Notes: a model not told the origin generated them from the sequence alone. A DNA stretch of 35,138 nucleotides from Companilactobacillus paralimentarius DSM 13238 = JCM 10415 (GCF_001434985.1 NZ_AZES01000058.1:1-35138); one strand, 5' to 3'. Numbered from the stretch's first letter, positions 1-8,099 are shown. Program-made: numbers and translations.

Positions 1-124
1 ATTTATGGTCTAACTGTTAACTTGAACCGCCATCAACTTGATTTGACGAACAGCCGGTTTTGTGTCCAAACTAAGGGGTTTACTTCAAACTTTATAATTT
101 TAGTTACTCCTTTTCCTATATCTT

Positions 125-1039
125 TTATCTTCTTACACTTCGTGATATGCCAGCAATATAGTGACGATAACCTGAAATGGATTTTTTTAATTCTGAGATG
201 TTTTCGAATCTATTTCTTTGAGCATCGCCGATATGTTGAATATCAAAACCAATTTCTTTATTTTCTAATGCCATTGTCCTGATGATGTCTGGTTGACTAG
301 ATTCTTGAGAGGTTCCAATAGCACTCATGGCAAGAATTCCATTATCGTGGGCCAAATCAACGGCCATTTTTAAATCTTCTCTTCTAATACCCCAGACAGT
401 GCCAACGGAAGGAAGTAGAAGGATATCAGCTCCAGCTTGAATATAATCCTTAACTGCTTGTTCTGTAAAGATTGGTTCGTTACCGCCGGCTTTATGCATT
501 TTACCAGCGATAATAACACCACCAAAATACTTCTTTGCCAATTCAATTGCATGAGTAATAGCTTTATTAGAAGTTCCAACTCCTGGATTGGCAGTTAGGC
601 AAACAAAGTCGAATCCTAATTCTTTAGCACGTTTTAAAGTTTCCTCATTTGCTTGTCGACCTTTGGAAATTTCTAATCTTGTTTCTAACATTTCAGCCTT
701 TAAATCTATCGGTTCAAGATTTAATCCTAAGGGTCTTCCAACATATTCTTTTAATTCTTTAACAACAGAGTCTCTAGGAATGGCGTTTTGAATATTCTCT
801 TGATCAGGCATTCCCAAAATAATGGGATTTAATGTATCAAAGGCATTTAAAAGAATCATATCAGCGCCTGAAGCTTTAGTCATTTCACTGATAGTGATTC
901 CGTCCTCAACAGGTTCATGCATGACTACATTTTCACTTAAAACTACGCGTCCTTCACTAGCTTTGATGGAAGTTAAAAGTTCCTCTTTGGTCATTTTAGA
1001 TATTTCGCTTGCAGTAGCACTAATTAATCTTGTCGACAT
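125..1039 (-). CDS. TIM-barrel-like conserved protein (DUF7916-type) in a PTS operon
   Basis: This 304-residue soluble protein is the second gene of a minus-strand operon, 11 bases after the PTS permease gene. It shows the alternating strand/helix pattern of a TIM-barrel-like fold: GADMILLNAFD near residues 59-69, FDFVCLTANPGVGTSNKAI near 143-161, and GADILLLPSVGTVWGIRRED near 203-222. It has no signal peptide or membrane segment. Relatives sit beside cellobiose/lactose-type EIIC genes and have been loosely called HAD-like or PEP-mutase-like; I recall the family as DUF7916. I see no HAD DxDxT motif, so the HAD label looks wrong. It probably acts on a sugar or sugar phosphate delivered by the neighbouring permease (inference); the reaction is unknown. 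Control is probably through the shared upstream promoter and cre site. Confidence 0.65.
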   Translation of the reverse strand: MSTRLISATASEISKMTKEELLTSIKASEGRVVLSENVVMHEPVEDGITISEMTKASGADMILLNAFDTLNPIILGMPDQENIQNAIPRDSVVKELKEYVGRPLGLNLEPIDLKAEMLETRLEISKGRQANEETLKRAKELGFDFVCLTANPGVGTSNKAITHAIELAKKYFGGVIIAGKMHKAGGNEPIFTEQAVKDYIQAGADILLLPSVGTVWGIRREDLKMAVDLAHDNGILAMSAIGTSQESSQPDIIRTMALENKEIGFDIQHIGDAQRNRFENISELKKSISGYRHYIAGISRSVRR

Positions 1040-1050
1040 TTATAATTCTC

Positions 1051-2373
1051 CTATGCTTTTTCTTCGTCTAATTTTTCAGTTAAAACTTGTTTGTTATTGA
1101 TTGAGGCAACGAATGGTAAGTATATTAGAGTACCAATTACTAAATTAATAACTTGGATGACGGCACCACTGATACTATTGGTTGCTAGATATCCCGAAAT
1201 AATAGGTGGCATTGTCCAATTTAATACAGTACCGGTTGGTTTAGCCACTAGTCCCCATTTCATACTTAAGTAAGTAGTTGTCGCAAAAACCATAGGGACA
1301 AGAATAAATGGAATAATAATAGCTACGTTAAATACAACTGGATAACCGAACATGACTGGTTCATTAATGTTAAAGATAGCTGGAGCTGTACCAACAGAAG
1401 TGATAGCCTTACTTTCAGCGCTTGCTTTCTTCATAAGAACGAGGATGAATAAGGCAAGAATTAAACAAGCAGTAGCACCTGATCCACCCATATAAGTAAA
1501 GTTATCCATAAACGAGTTGGTTACAATGTTTGGTACTTCTTTACCATGTTGTAGAGCCAATCTGTTGGCATCAGAATTCATCAACCAAATAGGATTCATG
1601 GCTGAGTTAATAACAGTACCGTGAACACCAATGCTCCAAACTAAACTGTTTAGTCCGACGGCAATCAGGGTACCGGCTAGAGTACCTCCTAAGAATGATA
1701 GAGGTTTATTTAATAATTTCAAAATAACTTCATGTATGTTGTTAAATCCAAACATACCGATAATAATGGCGATTAAAATCCACATGAAAATAATTACGAA
1801 ACCAGGCAATAAAGCACTGAAAGTTTTAGAAATTGCAGGTGGAACACTTTCAGGCATTTTAATTTCAACATTATGTTCAATGAACATTGAAAATATTTTG
1901 GCAGAAATCAAACCAAGGATAATGGCAACGATAAGTCCTTTACTTCCTAAATAAGTTAGATCAACACCAGTTTGTCCCGCTTTATTTGTGATAACAGGTG
2001 TAATTGTTAAATATGATCCTAAAGCAACGAAACCTGAACCAATTGATTTTAGTTCATCGTGAATATGACTCTTTGTAAAACTATATGCAATACCGAAAAC
2101 AGTTGGAATTACCATTATTCCAAAAGTCATGTTGGTCATCATATTTAAAAGATTACTTAGATTATCAAAATATGGAATTTTGATTCCTTGTAAAGTTTGT
2201 GTCCAATTGTCAAAGGGTAAACTATTAATAATAAGTGGAACAGATCCAATAATGATTAAGGTGATAGCAAATCCAACACCATCACGAATAGCCATTAAGG
2301 CCTTATTCGCGGCTAATTTGTTAGCGAATGGCATGATTTTCTTGTTTAGAAATTCAGAAAAACCATTTTTCAT
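1051..2373 (-). CDS. PTS sugar transporter EIIC component, cellobiose/lactose family
   Basis: This 440-residue polytopic membrane protein is the sugar-translocating EIIC subunit of a phosphotransferase system. The start MKNGFSEFLNKKIMPFANKL, the segment FITLIIIGSVPLII-like around residues 36-50, and the conserved GGSGATACL and NINEPVMFGYP motifs (near residues 297 and 336) are typical of the LacE/CelB family. Length is normal. A ribosome site (gggggaatataaa) precedes the ATG. No EIIA or EIIB gene lies nearby, so it must borrow these from another locus, as is common in Lactobacillaceae. It is the first gene of an operon with the TIM-barrel-like protein and is divergent from a GntR regulator. 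The substrate cannot be read from sequence; a beta-glucoside or oligosaccharide is the family norm. Confidence 0.9.
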   Translation of the reverse strand: MKNGFSEFLNKKIMPFANKLAANKALMAIRDGVGFAITLIIIGSVPLIINSLPFDNWTQTLQGIKIPYFDNLSNLLNMMTNMTFGIMVIPTVFGIAYSFTKSHIHDELKSIGSGFVALGSYLTITPVITNKAGQTGVDLTYLGSKGLIVAIILGLISAKIFSMFIEHNVEIKMPESVPPAISKTFSALLPGFVIIFMWILIAIIIGMFGFNNIHEVILKLLNKPLSFLGGTLAGTLIAVGLNSLVWSIGVHGTVINSAMNPIWLMNSDANRLALQHGKEVPNIVTNSFMDNFTYMGGSGATACLILALFILVLMKKASAESKAITSVGTAPAIFNINEPVMFGYPVVFNVAIIIPFILVPMVFATTTYLSMKWGLVAKPTGTVLNWTMPPIISGYLATNSISGAVIQVINLVIGTLIYLPFVASINNKQVLTEKLDEEKA

Positions 2374-2465
2374 TTTATATTCCCCCAGAATATGTATTAA
2401 TAATCATTTAAATTAGTAAATTGAAGATTATTTACCAATAATTCTTTCCTTAAATTCGCCTCTCT

Positions 2466-2507
2466 TGTATCCGCTTACAATATATCATCACTGTAATTAT
2501 ATGTCCA
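2466..2507 (-). promoter_or_regulatory. Promoter of the PTS operon with adjoining CcpA cre box
   Basis: On the minus strand a -35 TGGACA (2502-2507) and a -10 TATATT (2479-2484) are separated by 17 bases. Directly downstream and abutting the -10 lies TGTAAGCGGATACA (2466-2479), which matches the cre consensus TGWNANCGNTNWCA at all but one fixed position. This placement predicts CcpA roadblock repression of the PTS operon when a preferred sugar is present. Confidence 0.65.
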
Positions 2508-2522
2508 CATCATTTTATAAAT

Positions 2523-2534
2523 AAGACTAGTCTT
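2523..2534. promoter_or_regulatory. Perfect palindrome, probable GntR operator
   Basis: AAGACTAGTCTT is a perfect 12-bp palindrome between the divergent PTS operon and the GntR gene, just upstream of the PTS -35. HutC-subfamily GntR regulators of sugar operons bind short palindromes of this kind, so it is the likely operator of the adjacent regulator. That assignment is inferred from position only. Confidence 0.5.
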
Positions 2535-2600
2535 TTAAAATAAAAATGAAGTCAATGTTAAATGATGATAAAATCTTTTATAAGATATAGGAGAAAAATT

Positions 2601-3317
2601 ATGGAGTATAAATATAAAAAGATTGCTGAAAATATTAAATCAAAAATAAAAAATGGACAATATAAGGCGGGGGATATCTTACCTGATCAATCTCAAATTG
2701 CTAAAGATTTCAATACTACGAGAAGTACGGTGCATAAAGCTTTGAATCTATTAGTCATTGAAGGAATGATTTACTCTAAACGGGGTTCTGGAACTTTTGT
2801 CAGAAAAGATTTTAATCTAGATACAAAATATAAAAGTGTTTCAGCTTTAGAAAAACCATTAGGCGCCACTTATACTCACCAAGCCAATAAAGTAACCAGC
2901 AAGATTTTAAGCTATTCGGCTAGACTTCCAACAGAAGAAGAAATGGAAAAATTACTAATTGAATCTGATGCGCCTGTATATGATATTCAAAGAATTCGAT
3001 ATATGGATGGAAAAATTTTTGCTTACGAACATACAATTATGCCAACTACGATAGCACCAATAAATGAGGATGTACTAGAACATTCTATTTATGACCACTT
3101 GAAGAATTTAGGATTGAATATTGAAGGCTCTCATCGAATAGTAAAGGCTGATAGAGCTGATAAAACTGATCTTGAAACTGGCATAGCTAAAGACAAAGTG
3201 GATCCTGTGTTAGTTATTATTCAATTAAGTTATTTAGACGATGGTCAGCCGTTTGAATTGTCCGAATCACGGTTTCCATTTGAAAATAGTGAATTAATTG
3301 CCGATATTACATTATAG
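2601..3317 (+). CDS. GntR/HutC-family transcriptional regulator with UTRA domain
   Basis: The chosen start at 2601 gives 238 residues (MEYKYKKIAENIK...) and follows a TAGGAGA ribosome site by six bases; an upstream in-frame ATG at 2562 has none. Residues 1-70 form the winged helix-turn-helix of the GntR family (IKNGQYKAGDILPDQSQIAK, then TRSTVHKALNLLVIEGMIYS, then KRGSGTFV). Residues about 95-235 form a UTRA effector-binding domain (VYDIQRIRYMDGK, YEHTIMP, SRFPFENSELIADI). It is divergent from the PTS operon and most likely a local regulator sensing the transported sugar or its phosphate. A perfect palindrome lies in the shared intergenic region. Confidence 0.9.
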   Translation: MEYKYKKIAENIKSKIKNGQYKAGDILPDQSQIAKDFNTTRSTVHKALNLLVIEGMIYSKRGSGTFVRKDFNLDTKYKSVSALEKPLGATYTHQANKVTSKILSYSARLPTEEEMEKLLIESDAPVYDIQRIRYMDGKIFAYEHTIMPTTIAPINEDVLEHSIYDHLKNLGLNIEGSHRIVKADRADKTDLETGIAKDKVDPVLVIIQLSYLDDGQPFELSESRFPFENSELIADITL

Positions 3318-3453
3318 TTAATCAAGTATGTGCTTTGTTATTAAGCAAAAAGTATCACATTAAAATCTTTTGTAAATCCTTGCTTAAGGCCAAGAGATTA
3401 TATTACAGTTAAATAACTGCTATATGAAAATTTAATTATCAGAGGAGTTATTA

Positions 3454-4041
3454 ATGAAAACAGCAATCTTTTTTATATTAAACGAATACGCGGATTGGAA
3501 AGGTCCTTATTTGTCTAGTCAATTGAATCAAAATTCTGAATGGACGGTTAAGACGGCTTCATTTTCTGATGAGGTTACTTCTATCGGTGGGTTTAAAACT
3601 ATAATTGATTATCAAATTGATGAATTGCCTGAAAAAATCGATTTGTTAATTTTGATTGGTGGTAATTCTTGGGATGTTAAAAATGAAACTTTGAGAAAAT
3701 TAATTTCCGATAGATTAAAAAGTGATCAACCAGTTGGTGCTATCTGTGGTGCAGTCGACTATTTAGCCAAAAATGGATTATTGAGTGGCTATCAACATAC
3801 TGGTAACTCTCAGGCAATTTGGAAAAATTATTCGGAATATAATAATCCTGATCAGTTCCTACCTCAACAAGTGGTTAGTGATAGGAATTTAGTAACCGCT
3901 AATGGTACAGCTGCTTTAGACTTCACTGAAGCTGTTTTGAAACTGATTCAATTTCTACCTGATAAACAATTGAAACCTTTGATTGAATTGTATGACAATG
4001 TTTTCTATGAATACTGTAAAAAATATGGTAATCCGTTTTAA
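3454..4041 (+). CDS. DJ-1/PfpI-family class I glutamine amidotransferase-like protein
   Basis: This 195-residue cytoplasmic protein has the DJ-1/PfpI fold: N-terminal strand KTAIFFILNEYADWKGPYL, a LLILIGGNSWD turn near residues 64-74, and the nucleophile elbow GAICGA with candidate catalytic Cys98. A TGNSQAIWK segment and VTANGTAALDF follow, as in members typed as glutamine amidotransferases or YajL/YoaZ-like proteins. The ribosome site AGAGGAG lies nine bases upstream. Its role may be in stress protection or protein/metabolite deglycation, but substrates are unknown. It appears monocistronic, followed at 4074 by an AT-rich inverted repeat and then the GlsB-like gene. Confidence 0.8.
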   Translation: MKTAIFFILNEYADWKGPYLSSQLNQNSEWTVKTASFSDEVTSIGGFKTIIDYQIDELPEKIDLLILIGGNSWDVKNETLRKLISDRLKSDQPVGAICGAVDYLAKNGLLSGYQHTGNSQAIWKNYSEYNNPDQFLPQQVVSDRNLVTANGTAALDFTEAVLKLIQFLPDKQLKPLIELYDNVFYEYCKKYGNPF

Positions 4042-4115
4042 CAGCATATTTAGTGCGTAATTTACTGGAATTTAATAATATTAGAATATAAATATTATTA
4101 AGGAGGATTAACATT

Positions 4116-4361
4116 ATGCATTGGTTATGGGTAATTATTGTCGGAGCTATTATTGGAGCACTTGCGGGTGCAATTACTAACAATGGAAAATCAATGGGAT
4201 GGATCAGTAATATTCTTGCTGGTATCGTTGGCTCGGCTTTAGGTGAGGGAATCTTAGGTGCTTGGGGTCCACAGCTTGCAGGAATGGCTATTATTCCTTC
4301 ATTAATTGGAGCCATCATTTTAGTCTTAGTGGTATCATTCGTTGTTAAAAAAATGTCGTGA
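4116..4361 (+). CDS. GlsB/YeaQ/YmgE-family stress-response membrane protein
   Basis: This 81-residue protein has three hydrophobic segments (residues about 3-20, 29-50 and 56-78) rich in Gly and Ala. The patterns VGAIIGALAGAIT, GWISNILAGIVGSALGEGILGAWGP and IPSLIGAIILVLVVSFVVKK are characteristic of the transglycosylase-associated/GlsB-YeaQ family. Such proteins sit in the cytoplasmic membrane and respond to general stress; no enzymatic activity is established. A strong AAGGAGG lies upstream of the ATG. Eleven bases separate it from the next tiny membrane protein, and the two probably form one transcript ending at the hairpin at 4519-4558. Confidence 0.85.
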   Translation: MHWLWVIIVGAIIGALAGAITNNGKSMGWISNILAGIVGSALGEGILGAWGPQLAGMAIIPSLIGAIILVLVVSFVVKKMS

Positions 4362-4372
4362 GGTAAATAATT

Positions 4373-4513
4373 ATGGATACTGTTAAATCAATTTTTAAAT
4401 TCATGGCTATTAGTACCTTAATAGTCGGAGGTGTTCTTGTAGGTGGAACTATTTTAACTGCAAAGGGCATCGATAAAGCCGGCGATAAAATTCAAGCAAA
4501 ATTGCATGAATAA
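4373..4513 (+). CDS. Tiny single-span membrane protein paired with GlsB-like gene
   Basis: A 46-codon open frame starts at an ATG 11 bases after the GlsB-like stop, behind a GAGGT site that overlaps that stop. The peptide begins MDTVKSIFKFMAIS, has one hydrophobic span (about residues 9-30, TLIVGGVLVGGTIL), and ends in a charged helix KGIDKAGDKIQAKLHE. I do not recognise a named family. The tight spacing and shared terminator suggest a membrane-stress partner of the upstream protein (inference). The open frame, ribosome site, hydrophobic profile and terminator directly after its stop support it being real. Confidence 0.65.
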   Translation: MDTVKSIFKFMAISTLIVGGVLVGGTILTAKGIDKAGDKIQAKLHE

Positions 4514-4518
4514 ATAGA

Positions 4519-4558
4519 AGAGACGTTATCAATTTTCTGATTAATTGATAACGTCTCT
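4519..4558. terminator. Intrinsic terminator between GlsB unit and tetR
   Basis: Perfect 16-bp arms (4519-4534 and 4543-4558, AGAGACGTTATCAATT and its complement) enclose an 8-base loop and are followed by a T run on the plus strand. It separates convergent genes; on the minus strand the trailing sequence is only moderately U-rich. Confidence 0.85.
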
Positions 4559-4559
4559 T

Positions 4560-5129
4560 TTAATTTGTAGTCTCGTTTCGTAAGGCAGTTAAAGTAGAAA
4601 TTTGAAAATCAGCTAAAAGAACATGAATGTCATTGATGTTTTCTGTTTGACCACTAATCAGCCATTCACGCCAAATTGCATAAACACCGGCACTCATAAA
4701 TTTGACCCAGTACTTACGTTGAATGGCTGTGAATTGGCTCCAATCCATTGTTTGATCGTAGAATTCGGTCATGTTCTTATCAAAAATATTTTGAATAATT
4801 GCTTCATAATGTTTATTGACAGCCATTTTTAAGATGTCAGATATCTCTTCAAAGAGATTTCCTAAGGCGGTTAATTTCTGGTTCTGAGGAACTCTATTAA
4901 TGATGTTTTCAAAGCCAATATTTATTTTGGGTTCTATGTAAGCTATTAAAATATCGTCTAGAGTTTCAAAGTTCCGATAAAAAGCCATTCGACTTACACC
5001 AGCTCGTTTTACAACTTGAGTAATAGTGATATCGTTGAAATCTTTTGTTTTTAATAATTGTAATAATGCGGTAATGAGAAATTCTTGGGAATCTTGTTTG
5101 ATTTTTTGTGAATGTTCGGTCGCTGCCAT
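4560..5129 (-). CDS. TetR/AcrR-family transcriptional regulator
   Basis: This 189-residue protein has the TetR N-terminal helix-turn-helix at about residues 15-60 (FLITALLQLLKTKDFNDITI, QVVKRAGVSRMAFYRNF), with GVSRMAFYRNFETLDDIL as the recognition region. The helical C-terminal half is the divergent ligand/dimer domain (IQRKYWVKFMSAGVYAIWREW resembles TetR_C_33-type proteins). It is transcribed divergently from the SDR reductase at 5254, which it probably represses from the 124-base shared region. The ligand is unknown; an aldehyde or other electrophile would fit a reductase target (inference). Confidence 0.88.
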   Translation of the reverse strand: MAATEHSQKIKQDSQEFLITALLQLLKTKDFNDITITQVVKRAGVSRMAFYRNFETLDDILIAYIEPKINIGFENIINRVPQNQKLTALGNLFEEISDILKMAVNKHYEAIIQNIFDKNMTEFYDQTMDWSQFTAIQRKYWVKFMSAGVYAIWREWLISGQTENINDIHVLLADFQISTLTALRNETTN

Positions 5130-5253
5130 TACATTTTCTCCATTCTGTCACAGATGCTTCTGATTTACTTGAGAAGCTGTTTCTTACATAGTAGGATACA
5201 TTCATGAACGTTACAAGTGAAACGTCAGTTAAAATGAAATGGAGATATTAAAC
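5130..5253. promoter_or_regulatory. Shared tetR/SDR control region with inverted repeats
   Basis: The region holds GCTTCT (5156-5161) and its complement AGAAGC (5172-5177) separated by 10 bases, and further right two copies of an AACGT core (in TGAACGTTAC and GAAACGTCAG). Either could be the TetR operator. No convincing promoter pair can be chosen by eye. Confidence 0.35.
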
Positions 5254-6285
5254 ATGAGAAAACAATTAGTAGTCGTTACAGGTGGTAGTGGTTTTATTGC
5301 AGTACACATTATTTTGGAATTGTTGCAACAAGGATATGCGGTTAGAACAACAATTCGTTCGGCCAAAAAAGAAGATGTTATTAAAGAAATGTTATATAAC
5401 GGTGGAATAAGAGATTTTTCTGATCTCTCATTCTCACAAGCTGATTTAACTTCTGATACGAATTGGGAAGAAACGATGCAAGGAGCAACATATGTTATTC
5501 ATGTGGCTTCACCAACTCCTAAATTAAACTTTAAAAATGAGGACGAGATGATTCGTCCAGCCGTGGATGGAGTCTTACGTGTTCTTAAAGCGTCTAAAGA
5601 TGCTGAGGTTAAACGAGTGGTTTTGACATCAGCCTATGGTGCCATTTTTGCAGGTCACAAGAATCGCACAACTCCGTATACTGAAAAAGATTGGTCAGAT
5701 CTTTCTGCTAAAAATATACATCCATATCAAAAGTCAAAAACGATGTCAGAAATGGCCGCTTGGGATTTTATCAAAAAGGAAGGTGATGGCTTGCAACTAG
5801 CTACGGTTAATCCAGTTGGTGTTATGGGACCGGTCTTGTCTGCCAAGTATTCCCACTCTAATGTTCAGATTCAAGAAATGTTAGAAGGAAAAATCAAAGC
5901 TTTACCTAAGGTTGATTCAGGTTATATTGACGTTCGTGATGTCGCTAGCTTACATATTTTGGCAATGACTTCACCTAAAGCCAATGGTGAAAGATTCTTG
6001 GCAACAACTGGTGAAACTTTATCAATGATGGATGTAGCCGACATTTTACGTGAAGCTTTTCCTGATTATGCAAGTAACATTCCAACTAGAACTATACCGA
6101 ATGCAGTTGTAAAAGCCGCTGCTTTAACTAATCCCCAACTTAAAATGATTGCTTCGATTGTTGGTAAGTACGCTGGTACTAGCAATAAGAAGGCTAAGGA
6201 GTTGTTGGGGTGGAATCCTCGTTCTGCTAAAACAGCTATCATTGCGACAGCACAATCTATGATTGATCTTGGAATCGTCAGATAA
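5254..6285 (+). CDS. NAD(P)-dependent SDR reductase, dihydroflavonol-4-reductase/aldehyde reductase type
   Basis: The start at 5254 (343 residues) lies nine bases after GGAG; an in-frame ATG at 5239 overlaps that site and is less likely. The Rossmann motif TGGSGFIAVHI is at residues 9-19, the catalytic YxxxK appears as HPYQKSK near 160-166, and NPVGVMGPVL and DVRDVASLHILAM follow, as in extended (atypical) SDRs related to dihydroflavonol-4-reductase, cinnamyl-CoA and methylglyoxal/aldehyde reductases. It probably reduces small aldehydes or ketones with NADPH in the cytoplasm. It is divergent from a TetR regulator and ends at a bidirectional terminator. The exact substrate cannot be deduced. 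Confidence 0.88.
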   Translation: MRKQLVVVTGGSGFIAVHIILELLQQGYAVRTTIRSAKKEDVIKEMLYNGGIRDFSDLSFSQADLTSDTNWEETMQGATYVIHVASPTPKLNFKNEDEMIRPAVDGVLRVLKASKDAEVKRVVLTSAYGAIFAGHKNRTTPYTEKDWSDLSAKNIHPYQKSKTMSEMAAWDFIKKEGDGLQLATVNPVGVMGPVLSAKYSHSNVQIQEMLEGKIKALPKVDSGYIDVRDVASLHILAMTSPKANGERFLATTGETLSMMDVADILREAFPDYASNIPTRTIPNAVVKAAALTNPQLKMIASIVGKYAGTSNKKAKELLGWNPRSAKTAIIATAQSMIDLGIVR

Positions 6286-6288
6286 AAA

Positions 6289-6320
6289 AAATGGCTCTCA
6301 ATTAAATTTGAGAGTCATTT
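6289..6320. terminator. Bidirectional intrinsic terminator
   Basis: Arms AAATGGCTCTCAA (6289-6301) and its complement (6308-6320, one G-T wobble) enclose a loop of about six bases. There are A runs on the left and T runs on the right, so it can terminate both the SDR gene and the convergent membrane-protein gene. Confidence 0.8.
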
Positions 6321-7216
6321 TCGACTTTTAGAGAAGAGATATATTTTTTAAGGATAACGATTGAACCTAAGAAAAAAGTAGTTGCTAGAACGGCTGTTAG
6401 TGGCAACATGTGGAACATACTAGTAGGTAAAACTAAGGCTAACAGTGGAAAAGCAAAGGCAGCTGGCAATTTGATTTTTAAAAGTTGTAGTAATACGAAA
6501 ACTAATGGTAAGGCGATAACGGCAGAGATTAACCAGGAACTGATAAAAGTGTGAACTAAAACACCGATACTAGCAGCACCGACCAAAGCAATGAAGTGCT
6601 TAACGGCCATTTTCCAACTGTATTGAGGCTTCTGTAGAACCTCGAAGAAAACAACCATAACTGGTGGAATAGCAGCCATTTGTGAAAAACCAAAGAACCA
6701 GACAGCACCAACCCAGATGAGCGCCATAATAGCGAAGATCAACATGTGGTGCTTTTTAATGATAGAACTAGAAGTTGTTTCCTTGTAACTGCCTTGAATG
6801 AAAACACCGACCGTCAAGGCTAGTGTGAATAGTAGGATAGCAACGATGAATAACCAATGGGTAGCGTTAATGATAATCGGCAATAGGCCAGTCGCAAATG
6901 ATGGAGCCAAGTTTGAGTGAAGAACTCGTAACAGAACTAGCATCAAGAGAAGACCCAAGATGACTTTTTGTGCATAACCGATAGTTAACTGATTGATTAG
7001 AAAACCAATGATGGCTGTTCCTGATGGAGCTAGGAAGATTTTCAATGGTTGATTGATCCAGCCATCGTTTTGATAAATCCATGTTCCAGCCGTTAATGCT
7101 CCAATCTCGGGTAGAATGATTTCAATATCGTTCAGTAAAGTAGCACTAGCTACCATGATGATAATGAATGAAAATCCAATTAAGTAATTTCTCTTTTCAA
7201 TAGTACTTAAATGCAT
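6302..7216 (-). CDS. Multi-pass membrane protein of unknown function
   Basis: The chosen ATG at 7216 gives 304 residues (MHLSTIEKRNYLIGF...); a GGAGGG site lies about 11 bases upstream. A longer frame reaches a TTG at 7264 without a better site. I count roughly nine hydrophobic spans; only short loops are charged. Notable stretches are PEIGALTAGTWIYQNDGW (residues 37-54), LAPSGTAIIGFLINQL and AAIPPVMVVFFEVLQKPQYS, the last recalling HPP-type or other small-solute permease families, though no family is certain. It is monocistronic and convergent with the SDR gene. Confidence 0.75.
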   Translation of the reverse strand: MHLSTIEKRNYLIGFSFIIIMVASATLLNDIEIILPEIGALTAGTWIYQNDGWINQPLKIFLAPSGTAIIGFLINQLTIGYAQKVILGLLLMLVLLRVLHSNLAPSFATGLLPIIINATHWLFIVAILLFTLALTVGVFIQGSYKETTSSSIIKKHHMLIFAIMALIWVGAVWFFGFSQMAAIPPVMVVFFEVLQKPQYSWKMAVKHFIALVGAASIGVLVHTFISSWLISAVIALPLVFVLLQLLKIKLPAAFAFPLLALVLPTSMFHMLPLTAVLATTFFLGSIVILKKYISSLKVENDSQI

Positions 7217-7484
7217 GTTTGTCTTATCCCTCCATAATGTAAACAGCTGATATTCTTTCAGCAAAACGAAACTAGTTTAACATACAATTATAATTATTTA
7301 AAATAGAATATATATAATTTTGGAATATTGAAAGAGAACGACTTTACCAAAATAAAACTTTACATTCTGGATAATTGACTAGTTTTAAATTTTTAAGCTA
7401 TTAGAATGAGTGTCAAAGAAGTGAATTACATGTAGGAAATAGAAACTATGTCAATTCACTTGAAATTTGAAGGGAGTATTTATT

Positions 7485-7757
7485 ATGGACGAATGTAAGG
7501 AGAAAAATTTAACGAGAACGTATGATATGGACGATATCGACGATTTATTGTGTGAGCTGGATGATTCAAAGATCGGAATTAATGCTTTGATGGATTACAG
7601 TTTGAAAATTAAGCGCATTAATGACGACCAAGTTAACAAAAATATGGTGTCACATGAATATCAACGACTGAGTCCGATTATTGAACTCTTGAATACTGAA
7701 ATCTTTGAATCAATCGATAAATCTATTGATATTTTGGAATCAAACGTTAAAGAATAA
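7485..7757 (+). CDS. Small acidic hypothetical protein
   Basis: This 90-residue protein begins MDECKEKNLTRTYDMDDIDD, behind an AGGGAG site eight bases before the ATG. It is rich in Asp and Glu and predicted largely helical (IIELLNTEIFESIDKSIDIL near the C-terminus), with no signal peptide or membrane span. A possible promoter (TTGACT and TATTAG, 18-base spacing) lies upstream, and an intrinsic terminator follows. I recognise no family. It is a single-gene unit just left of tRNA-Gln, outside the island. Confidence 0.7.
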   Translation: MDECKEKNLTRTYDMDDIDDLLCELDDSKIGINALMDYSLKIKRINDDQVNKNMVSHEYQRLSPIIELLNTEIFESIDKSIDILESNVKE

Positions 7758-7785
7758 AGTAAATAAAGATGAACTTAACCAAAAA

Positions 7786-7827
7786 AGTACATCTTGGCTG
7801 TCGTTTCAGTGGGGATGTTCTTTTTTT
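7786..7827 (+). terminator. Intrinsic terminator of the small acidic gene
   Basis: AGTACATC (7786-7793) pairs with GATGTTCT (7814-7821) apart from one mismatch, with an inner GCTG/CAGT-containing stem, and is followed by a run of seven T. Confidence 0.7.
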
Positions 7828-7870
7828 CGGGTAAAATATGGTTATATTTATAATGAATAGCCGATTACTA

Positions 7871-7897
7871 TTGACATTGCAGCGTTTTTTTTATAAC
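7871..7897 (+). promoter_or_regulatory. Possible tRNA-Gln promoter
   Basis: A consensus -35 TTGACA (7871-7876) is followed by TATAAC (7892-7897) at a short 15-base spacing. Position, about 35-60 bases before the tRNA, fits its promoter. Confidence 0.4.
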
Positions 7898-7930
7898 ATT
7901 TTATTGTTGTTTAATACTTTTAATCATTAA

Positions 7931-8002
7931 TGGGCATTCGCCAAATGGTAAGGCAGCGGACTCTGAATCCGCAATTTATTGGTTCGAACCCAATATGCCC
8001 AA
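7931..8002 (+). tRNA. tRNA-Gln (anticodon CUG)
   Basis: The 72-base sequence folds as a cloverleaf. The acceptor stem is TGGGCAT (7931-7937) with ATGCCCA (7995-8001) and discriminator A at 8002. The D arm contains GCC-AAATGGTAA-GGC. The anticodon stem GCGGA/TCCGC encloses loop CTCTGAA (anticodon CTG), and the T arm is ATTGG-TTCGAAC-CCAAT. CCA is not encoded. Its 3' end forms the left attachment site of the integrated island, and the gene stays intact. Confidence 0.95.
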
Positions 8003-8004
8003 TA
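7989..8004 (+). other. attL: 16-nt direct repeat within the tRNA-Gln 3' end
   Basis: CCCAATATGCCCAATA covers the T-arm/acceptor end of tRNA-Gln and recurs exactly at 27581-27596, just beyond the integrase gene. Tyrosine integrases commonly use tRNA 3' ends as attB, and the crossover leaves such an identity block at both junctions. Confidence 0.9.
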
Positions 8005-8099
8005 TTGAGAGTTTCACAAAGTGTATAAGGTGCTATAAGCCTTGATAAATAAACGTTTTACGAATTACAGTTTTAAAAATTATCAATCAATTTCATAAC

